Origin: Methylococcaceae bacterium
Lineage (GTDB): Bacteria; Pseudomonadota; Gammaproteobacteria; Methylococcales; Methylomonadaceae
DNA length: 8,400 nt
Direction of reading: 5' to 3'
NCBI GenBank assembly: GCA_947484105.1
Contig: CANKON010000052.1
Coordinates: forward strand, 1 to 8,400
Part shown: positions 1 through 6,290 of the stretch, in pieces
How positions within the stretch are numbered: position 1 is the stretch's first letter
Layout of the letters: every line of letters starts with the position of its first letter
Notes under the pieces: generated by a model
Database searches by the model: none
Told to the model about the DNA's origin: nothing
What the model saw: only the letters and a program-made list of their open reading frames with translations
Made by a program: the position numbers and the translations under genes

Positions 1-173
1 AACGCGGTAAAGCCCTGCTTTCGTCGTTACTTTCTACTCTTGTGCAAAAGACCTTGGAACCCATATAGAGCCTTTATCATGATGAATATGGGGATTGGTT
101 GTCCTTACGTGAATCATCTTTAGAGTTCTTGTGTCGTTTTTTTAAACCTACCTGACACCTACCCAGCGTATTT
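1..173. other. Leader region upstream of the operon; no convincing gene
   Basis: This stretch precedes the kinase start and must carry at least part of the control region if the operon begins here. A short plus-strand frame open from the left edge (3-68) ends in a TAG stop and would encode about 21 residues, reading ...STLVQKTLEPI. It could be the tail of an upstream gene, but it is too short to identify. No clear -35/-10 pair, sigma-54 or sigma-28 promoter was found. A run of seven T (137-143) has no stem in front of it, so it is not a convincing terminator. A direct repeat at 146-163 is listed separately. The kinase start at 174 has no good Shine-Dalgarno sequence in front of it. Confidence 0.5.
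146..163. repeat. 7-bp direct repeat ACCTACC, 11 bp apart, before the kinase start
   Basis: ACCTACC occurs at 146-152 and again at 157-163, separated by TGAC. The 11-bp period places both copies on the same face of the helix, as expected for tandem binding of a dimeric regulator. The second copy ends ten bases before the ATG at 174, so a bound protein there would more likely block than activate. The repeat is short and could be chance. Confidence 0.3.
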
Positions 174-3100
174 ATGAAAATAAAAACTCGATTATTATCA
201 CTCATGCTTTCACAAACGTTATTTATTATGCTGATTACGTTAGGTGCGACTTCTTACCTCACTAAAAACGCATTGGAATCTGCCGCAACCGAAAAACTCA
301 GTTTAATGCTCGAAGACAGATTTAATGCTTTAAATCGTTGGTCTGATACGCTTTACGCAGAAATATCTATTCTTGCAACTTCACAGACAACAATTGAGTT
401 ATTACAAAATTTAAGCGACGAATTTTCTAAATTAGGCAGTAATTCCCAAACGCTTTTACAACACAATTATCCAGCAAATGGCTCTGAGTATTTAGAAATT
501 AAGCCTGATATATCAATTGCCGCTTACGACAAAATTCAACATCAAGCCACCCAATTTTTAATGCGTCGTCACGATTCTTACGGTTGGGACGATATGTATT
601 TAATTGATGTAAAAGGCAATGTAGTTTTTAGTTTGAAACATGAAGCCGATTTTGCAACCAATTTACGCACAGGTGTTTGGCAAAATTCAGGACTTGCACA
701 AGCCGTTGTACCGTTATTGGATAACGCAGTTTCTGGGCAACTCACTTTTTCAGATTTTAGTAAATATGCACCTAAAAAAATGTTGCCTGCTGGATTTATA
801 GCCATGCCTGTTTTTGATGATGAAAAACATCAATTAGTTGGTGTGGTGGCGATTCAATTGCCGATTGCTCAAATCAATAGTTTGGTGATGGACAAAACGG
901 GAATGGGAGAAACAGGCGAAGTCATTATTGTTGGCAAAGACGGTTGGATGCTCAGTGATTCGCGTTTCAAAAAAGAAAGTACTATTTTAAAACAACAAAT
1001 TAAAACTCGCCCTTCTGAAACCGTCTTAGCTGGTAAAACAGAAACCATGATTGCATTGGATTATCGCGGCATTGAAATTTTGGCAAGCGTTAAACCTTTT
1101 GTGCCTTTTACTAACGAAGTCAATAATGACGTGCGCTGGGGAATTATTGCCAAAATTGAACATTCTGAAATTTTACGCGAATACGAAAACCTGCAAAGAA
1201 TTTTGCTTGCCGTTGCAAGTATTTTAATTTTTCTAACCGCTGGTTTTAGTATGTTGGGTGGACGTTCAATTTCACTTCCACTTTCATCAATTACCGCCGC
1301 GCTTACTCGTTTAGCAAAGGGTGAGCAAACAAACGTTCCAGAATTAGAACGTACTGATGAAATTGGCGAAATTGCCAAAGCGGCTGAAACATTTCACGTC
1401 ATATCTCAACAAATCGAACATGAACATTGGTTACGCGAAAACGTATCTATTTTGACAAGCACTGTGTCAGCTGAAAGTTCAGTTGAGCAAGCAGCAAATA
1501 AAGTTCTACATTTGCTCTGCAATTTATTATCAATTCCCGTAGGAGCAATTTATTTATTCGCGGAAAAAAACGTTTATCGCCGAATCACAACGCATGGATT
1601 AGCGCGAAGTAACCAAGCCGAAACAACTTTTGAAACGGGAATTGGCTTGCTTGGGCAATGCGTGAAAAGCAATCAAGCGATTATTTTATCGCCCGTGCCA
1701 ACAGGACTGACAATTATCAGTACAGGACTTGTAGAATTTTCACCACAAGAGCTAATTATTTATCCCATACCGCATAAAGACGACGTGCTTGCAGTTTTTG
1801 AATTAGCGGCGACAACAACACTCAGTACCAAACAACATCAATTTTTAAAAGCGGCATCAGGAGCATTGGGATTGCATTTTGCGAATTTACAAGCTGCTGA
1901 ACATAACGCAGTTTTACTAATTGAAACCAGCAAACAAGCCGCTGAACTTAGCGCAAGTTCACATTATGCGCGTAGTTTGCTTGAAGCGAGTTTAGATCCG
2001 CTCGTTACCATTAGCGTTGACGGTAAAATTATGGATGTAAATGCCGCAACTGAAAATGTCACAGGAATTCAACGTGAACAATTAGTAGGTAGCGATTTTA
2101 GTGACTATTTTACTGACCCTGAAAATGCGCGAAAAGGTTACAAACAAGTTTTTGCAAATGGTTTTGTCAGTAATTATGAGCTTGCCATTCGTCATACAAA
2201 CGGCAAAATTTCAGATGTGGTTTATAACGCGAGTCTTTACTACGATAGCAATGGTGAAATAGCGGGGATTTTCGCTGCTGCGCGTGACATTACGGATAAA
2301 AAAATTGCTGAACAAAAAACGCTTGAACAACAAGAACAATTACGAACAAGTTCACTTTATGCCCGTAGTTTAATTGAGGCAAGTCTTGATCCACTAGTCA
2401 CAATTAGCACAACGGGCAAAATTACAGATGTGAATTCAGCAACTGAAATAGTGACTGGCATTGGGCGTGATAAATTGATTGGCAGTGATTTTTGTGATTA
2501 TTTCACTGACCCTGAAAGCGCACGAAATTGTTACAAACAAGTCTTCTACGACGAACAAATTAAAGATTATGAATTAGCCATTCGTCATGTTTCAGGAAAA
2601 ATCACGGATGTGTTATATAACTTGAGTTTGTATTCTGGTTCAAAAGGTGAAGTTGCTGGAATTTTTGCAGCGGCGCGTGACATTACTGAAAAGAAAATTG
2701 CTGAACAAAAAATGCAAGAACAGCAAGAGTTATTGCAACAAAGTAACGCTGAATTACAGGCATTTACCGAAGAATTACGCGGGCAATCAGAAGAAATGCG
2801 CTCACAAAATGAAGAACTTCGTTCAAGCCAAGAAGAACTTCGCGCTCAACAAGAAGAAACTCTGCTTAAAAATCAATTACTCGAAACGCAAAGCAAACAA
2901 CTAGAAGAATTGATTGCTGAATTTAAAGCCAAAGCAGAAGAATTGAAACGTTCAAATCAATATAAATCAGAATTTTTGGCAAATATGTCGCATGAATTAC
3001 GCACGCCATTAAACAGCATTTTGATTTTATCGAAAAGTTTGGCCGAAAATGATGAACATAATTTAAACGACGATCAAGTTGAATCCGCAAGCGTTATCAG

Positions 3101-4871
3101 CGAAAGCGGCACACAATTGTTAACATTGATTAACGATATTTTAGATTTATCGAAAATTGAAGCGGGAAAATTAGAATTATCAAAAGAAATTTTTCCATTA
3201 ACCGAAATGATGACTTATTTACGTCGCGTTTTTTTACCGCAATCTGAAAAGAAAAAATTGCAGTTTGAAATCGAAATTGCTCAGGATGTTCCCGAATCAA
3301 TTTACACCGACAAACAACGTTTAACGCAAATTTTGACAAATTTACTTACAAATGCGATTAAATTCACTGAGTTAGGAACGGTTAAAGTTATTTTTAATAA
3401 ATTCAATGATAATTTGAGAATTTCTGTTATTGATTCTGGTATTGGAATTCCTGCTGAAAAACTTGATCATATTTTTGGTGCATTTCAACAACTTGATGGT
3501 TCAACCAGCCGTAAATATGGTGGATCAGGTTTAGGACTTGCCATTAGTCGTAATTTAGCTAATTTACTTGACGGTGAAATTACTGTTACCAGTCAAATCG
3601 GTGTTGGTAGTCAATTTGTGGTTGATTTAAAACATATTTTTTCAAGTATTTCGATAAGAGAAAGCCATCACCGTCACGCTACGCCTGAACCCATTTTAAT
3701 AATCCCTAAAGATGACATTGCGGTGGGTAAAAATATCTTATTAGTTGAAGATGATTTACGCTTACTTGCTATTTTAGGGCGCATGATTACGGCATTAGGT
3801 TTTAGCGTCGTTTCAGCGGATTCTGCCGAAAAAGCGTTGATTGAACTGACTAAACAACCGATTACAGGCGTATTTTTGGATTTAGGTTTGCCAAAAATGA
3901 GCGGCATGGAATTGTTAAAACAGATTAAAGAAAATTCTCAACTAGCTCCAACACCTGTCTTTATTATGTCTGGTTCTTCCGATACAGGGCAGGCAAAAAC
4001 ACTCGGCGCGTTAGGATTTTTAAAAAAACCTGTGACACGAGAAACGATTATCGAATCGTTAAAAATTATGGTTCAACATGGTGTTGAGTTGCCGAAAATT
4101 GATAATGCAAATACAGCAAAAATTTTGCTCATCGAAGATAGTCCTATTGATAGAAGAAATGTGGTGGATTTATTGAAAGCGGAAGCGGTTGAAATTACCG
4201 CTGTTGAAACTGGCAACGAAGCGTTTCAGCTTTTACAAACACAGCATTTTGAAATGGTGATTTTAGATTTGAAATTACCTGATATGAGCGGTTTTGAATG
4301 GATTGAAAAAGCGAAACAGTTTTTAAACCCGCCGCGTGTCATTGTTTATTCGGCGCGTGAATTAACTGAAAATGAAGTGTTTGAATTAAAAGGCGTGACA
4401 GAAAGTATTGTGACTAAAAACGCACTTAATTCACGTTTGCGCGAAGAAGTTATGTATTTGTTAAATAATACCAATTCTGTTGTTATTGACCATTCGGTGT
4501 CAAACGTGTTGATGGGGAAGAAAATTTTGCTTGTTGATGATGATGCACGAAATTTATTTGCATTGACCAAAGTATTAAAAGCCAAAGGTTTTGGCATTGA
4601 AGTCGCGCCAGATGCGCTAAAAGCCTTAGAACTTTTGGCAGAAAAGCCGTTTGATGTTTTATTAACCGATATTATGATGCCAGACATTGATGGTTACGAA
4701 TTGATTCGTCGTGTGCGTGCGCTCGGTTATGATAAATTACCGATTGTTGCCATTACCGCAAAAGCCATGAAAGGCGATGATTCACTTTGTTTAGAAGCGG
4801 GTGCGAATGGCTACTTGTCAAAACCTGTTGATGTTTCAGCGTTGATTGAAATGATGAACACGCTCTTATGA
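174..4871 (+). CDS. Membrane-bound hybrid histidine kinase (dCache-HAMP-GAF-PAS-PAS-HisKA-HATPase-REC-REC-REC)
   Basis: A 1565-residue sensor kinase predicted to sit in the inner membrane. The basic N-terminus MKIKTR followed by a hydrophobic segment (about 9-29) is a signal anchor and supports the start at 174. Residues about 32-340 form a periplasmic dCache-like sensor, with the GETGEVIIVGKDGW motif near 245-258. TM2 is 343-363, HAMP about 364-415, GAF about 433-572. PAS1 (about 596-712) and PAS2 (about 727-843) are near copies. A coiled coil (about 850-930) follows, with Glu-Glu pairs every seven residues. HisKA has the phospho-acceptor His940 in SHELRTPLNS. The HATPase shows the N box (Asn1056/Asn1060), G1 (Asp1087-x-Gly1089-x-Gly1091) and G2 (GGSGLGL from 1116). 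Three receivers follow with phospho-acceptor Asp1236, Asp1365 and Asp1499. No HPt domain is present. The C-terminus lacks a CheR-tethering NWETF-like pentapeptide. The stop overlaps the cheR start. Domain calls are secure; signal and target are unknown. Confidence 0.95.
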   Translation: MKIKTRLLSLMLSQTLFIMLITLGATSYLTKNALESAATEKLSLMLEDRFNALNRWSDTLYAEISILATSQTTIELLQNLSDEFSKLGSNSQTLLQHNYPANGSEYLEIKPDISIAAYDKIQHQATQFLMRRHDSYGWDDMYLIDVKGNVVFSLKHEADFATNLRTGVWQNSGLAQAVVPLLDNAVSGQLTFSDFSKYAPKKMLPAGFIAMPVFDDEKHQLVGVVAIQLPIAQINSLVMDKTGMGETGEVIIVGKDGWMLSDSRFKKESTILKQQIKTRPSETVLAGKTETMIALDYRGIEILASVKPFVPFTNEVNNDVRWGIIAKIEHSEILREYENLQRILLAVASILIFLTAGFSMLGGRSISLPLSSITAALTRLAKGEQTNVPELERTDEIGEIAKAAETFHVISQQIEHEHWLRENVSILTSTVSAESSVEQAANKVLHLLCNLLSIPVGAIYLFAEKNVYRRITTHGLARSNQAETTFETGIGLLGQCVKSNQAIILSPVPTGLTIISTGLVEFSPQELIIYPIPHKDDVLAVFELAATTTLSTKQHQFLKAASGALGLHFANLQAAEHNAVLLIETSKQAAELSASSHYARSLLEASLDPLVTISVDGKIMDVNAATENVTGIQREQLVGSDFSDYFTDPENARKGYKQVFANGFVSNYELAIRHTNGKISDVVYNASLYYDSNGEIAGIFAAARDITDKKIAEQKTLEQQEQLRTSSLYARSLIEASLDPLVTISTTGKITDVNSATEIVTGIGRDKLIGSDFCDYFTDPESARNCYKQVFYDEQIKDYELAIRHVSGKITDVLYNLSLYSGSKGEVAGIFAAARDITEKKIAEQKMQEQQELLQQSNAELQAFTEELRGQSEEMRSQNEELRSSQEELRAQQEETLLKNQLLETQSKQLEELIAEFKAKAEELKRSNQYKSEFLANMSHELRTPLNSILILSKSLAENDEHNLNDDQVESASVISESGTQLLTLINDILDLSKIEAGKLELSKEIFPLTEMMTYLRRVFLPQSEKKKLQFEIEIAQDVPESIYTDKQRLTQILTNLLTNAIKFTELGTVKVIFNKFNDNLRISVIDSGIGIPAEKLDHIFGAFQQLDGSTSRKYGGSGLGLAISRNLANLLDGEITVTSQIGVGSQFVVDLKHIFSSISIRESHHRHATPEPILIIPKDDIAVGKNILLVEDDLRLLAILGRMITALGFSVVSADSAEKALIELTKQPITGVFLDLGLPKMSGMELLKQIKENSQLAPTPVFIMSGSSDTGQAKTLGALGFLKKPVTRETIIESLKIMVQHGVELPKIDNANTAKILLIEDSPIDRRNVVDLLKAEAVEITAVETGNEAFQLLQTQHFEMVILDLKLPDMSGFEWIEKAKQFLNPPRVIVYSARELTENEVFELKGVTESIVTKNALNSRLREEVMYLLNNTNSVVIDHSVSNVLMGKKILLVDDDARNLFALTKVLKAKGFGIEVAPDALKALELLAEKPFDVLLTDIMMPDIDGYELIRRVRALGYDKLPIVAITAKAMKGDDSLCLEAGANGYLSKPVDVSALIEMMNTLL
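1959..2744 (+). repeat. Tandem duplication of a 131-codon PAS unit inside the kinase
   Basis: Codons 596-726 (1959-2351) and 727-857 (2352-2744) align without gaps. By hand count about 94 of 131 residues are identical (roughly 72%). Shared blocks include YARSL, EASLDPLVTIS, YFTDPE, YELAIRH and GIFAAARDIT, and the copies include the linker helix (KKIAEQK...EQQE). The largest difference is a loop (ANGFVSN versus YDEQIKD). The second copy has two cysteines, Cys774 and Cys786, where the first has serine and glycine. The unit is a PAS plus its signalling linker, so the duplication keeps the helical phase between modules. Confidence 0.85.
2769..2858 (+). other. Heptad-spaced Glu-Glu pairs in the kinase coiled coil (candidate methylation region)
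   Basis: Within the coiled coil between PAS2 and HisKA, Glu-Glu pairs fall at residues 866/867, 873/874, 880/881, 887/888 and 894/895, exactly seven apart. For the internal pairs the residues three before and three after the pair are small (Gly870, Ser877, Ser884, Ala891). Chemoreceptor methylation sites are likewise paired Glu/Gln in a coiled coil at heptad spacing, flanked by Ala, Ser, Thr or Gly. The match to that consensus is partial, because the adjoining -4 and +4 positions are Arg, Gln, Asn or Ser. Such EEL-rich helices also occur as plain linkers in signalling proteins, so modification is a hypothesis. Confidence 0.45.
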
Positions 4872-5731
4872 CCGCACTCATAAAATGGAAAAATCATCGC
4901 ATTGAAGATGTCGAAGTGAATTTATTACTACACGCTTTGAACGAACGTTATGGCTATGATTTTACAGGCTATGCGCGTGCATCTTTGAAGCGGCGTTTGC
5001 TTGATTTAATGTCGTATTTTGAACTCGAACATCTAACGCAACTTATTCCAATAATGCTTTACGATGAAGCGGTTGCACAGACGCTAATTAACAGTATTTC
5101 CGTACCAACATCAGAATTTTTCCGTGACCCATTTGTGTGGGCGCATTTGCGTAAAAATGTTATTCCGTTACTCGCAAGTTTTCCTCGCATTAACATTTGG
5201 CAAGCGGGTTGTGGATTTGGGCAAGAGGCTTACAGCTTGTCAATTTTGTTGCATGAAGCAGGACTGGCAAGACGCAGCCATATTTTTTGCACTGACATCA
5301 ACCCAGAATTTTTAAATGAAGCTAAAAAAGGCAGTTGGGCGACAAAAAATTTGAATTTTTGGCAAAAAAATTATGAAAAATCAGGAGGTACAGGAGAATT
5401 TTCTGATTTTTTTACAGAACAAAAAAATTGCATTGATATTCGCGCCATTTACAAGCAAAACGTCGAATTTTTGCAGCACAATTTAGTCAATGATGATGTT
5501 TTCAAAGAAGTGCAATTTGTGGTATGCCGTAACGTATTATTGTATTTTGGCGAAGAATTGCAAAATCATGTTGTGAATTTATTTACGCGAAGTTTAGAAC
5601 GAGGCGGATATTTATTACTGGGTTGCGGTGAAAATATCTTAGATTTGCAACAGCAACATCCGCATTTAGAATTACTCGACTATTCACTGCAACTTTATCG
5701 TAAAACAATGGGCATCACTTCTCATGTATAA
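4868..5731 (+). CDS. cheR: CheR-type protein-glutamate O-methyltransferase
   Basis: A 287-residue cytoplasmic enzyme, close to the usual CheR length, expected to transfer methyl groups from S-adenosylmethionine to glutamate side chains of a signalling protein. The N-terminal helical domain carries the basic patch KRR (41-43), in the region that contacts the methylation helix in characterised CheRs, and then the PTSEFFRDP motif. The SAM-binding fold shows WQAGCGFGQEAYS (from Trp111, equivalent to the common WSAGCSTGEEPYS), TDIN (142-145) for ribose binding, and CRNVLLYF (220-227). It starts inside the kinase stop (ATGA, 4-base overlap) and has no clear ribosome binding site, so translation probably depends on the kinase gene. 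There is no chemoreceptor in the window; the neighbouring kinase is the natural candidate substrate. Family call is firm, substrate is inferred. Confidence 0.93.
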   Translation: MTALIKWKNHRIEDVEVNLLLHALNERYGYDFTGYARASLKRRLLDLMSYFELEHLTQLIPIMLYDEAVAQTLINSISVPTSEFFRDPFVWAHLRKNVIPLLASFPRINIWQAGCGFGQEAYSLSILLHEAGLARRSHIFCTDINPEFLNEAKKGSWATKNLNFWQKNYEKSGGTGEFSDFFTEQKNCIDIRAIYKQNVEFLQHNLVNDDVFKEVQFVVCRNVLLYFGEELQNHVVNLFTRSLERGGYLLLGCGENILDLQQQHPHLELLDYSLQLYRKTMGITSHV

Positions 5732-6290
5732 AATGTTAGTTATCGGTTTATCTGCAGGTGGAATGCCGCTTGTAAAGCAATTATTAACACATCTACCTAA
5801 AGATTATTCTTTACCGATTGTTGTCGTTGCACATTTACCTCAAGATTATCAAAGTAATTTTGATAAAGTCCTTGATTGTGTAACAAATCTGCCTGTAAGC
5901 ATTGTGCATGATAAAGAACCGATTATTCACGGTCATGTTTATATCGCGCCATCAGGTTATCACCTTCTGATTGAGAAAAATCATCATTTCGCGCTCTCGG
6001 GCGACAATCCTGTAAAATCCGTACGCCCAAGCATTGACGTATTATTTTCCAGTGCGGCGGAAGTGTTTGAAAATGATTTAATTGCGGTGATTTTAAGTGG
6101 TGCAAATTCAGATGGTGCTGATGGAATGGCACTTGTTAAAAAATTAGGCGGTTTGTGCATTGTGCTAAATCCCGCTGAAACAGAATTTAATACCATGCCA
6201 AATGCGGTAATTAAGGCAGTGAATGTCGATTATATTGTCAGTATTGAAGATATTATTAGTTTATTAGTATGCGTGGATGAAAAACAATGA
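5724..6290 (+). CDS. cheB: Stand-alone CheB-type methylesterase/deamidase catalytic domain
   Basis: A 188-residue protein covering only the CheB catalytic domain. In the family it hydrolyses glutamyl methyl esters and deamidates glutamine, opposing CheR. The catalytic triad is visible: Ser10 in GLSAGG, His37 in VVVAHLP (usual form VVQHMP), and Asp130 in SGANSDGADGM (usual form TGMGxDGAxGM). VYIAP (72-76) and RPSIDVLF (101-108) are also family motifs. Canonical CheB is about 350 residues with an N-terminal receiver that controls activity; that receiver is absent, and there is no room for it because the gene starts inside cheR (8-base overlap). A second possible start lies at Met4 (5733). The enzyme is therefore either constitutive or gated by a partner, perhaps one of the receivers in the flanking genes. 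Confidence 0.93.
   Translation: MYKMLVIGLSAGGMPLVKQLLTHLPKDYSLPIVVVAHLPQDYQSNFDKVLDCVTNLPVSIVHDKEPIIHGHVYIAPSGYHLLIEKNHHFALSGDNPVKSVRPSIDVLFSSAAEVFENDLIAVILSGANSDGADGMALVKKLGGLCIVLNPAETEFNTMPNAVIKAVNVDYIVSIEDIISLLVCVDEKQ

Noticed and set aside
2..64. Minus-strand frame with an ATG at 64 running off the left edge, possibly a divergent gene
   Set aside because: Only 21 codons are visible with no recognisable motif; a competing plus-strand frame (3-68) is equally open, so neither can be called.
137..143. T-run that could belong to a terminator of an upstream gene
   Set aside because: No GC-rich inverted repeat precedes it, so an intrinsic terminator is not supported.
578..805. Minus-strand open frame opposite the kinase sensor domain (likewise 1061-1378, 3130-3339, 3674-3907 and 4346-4687)
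   Set aside because: Each lies wholly within a clear kinase domain on the plus strand, shows no family motif and has no gene-like context.
2647..2904. 85-residue plus-strand frame, lysine-rich, inside the kinase gene
   Set aside because: It overlaps the coiled-coil coding region in another frame; its Lys/Asn-rich composition is what a shifted reading of GAA-rich codons gives. The kinase frame is strongly supported by domains.
5124..5315. 63-residue plus-strand frame within cheR
   Set aside because: It overlaps the SAM-binding motif region of cheR in another frame and has no recognisable content.
5923..6196. Two minus-strand open frames opposite cheB
   Set aside because: They are mutually overlapping shadows of the catalytic domain coding sequence; no motif or start signal supports them.
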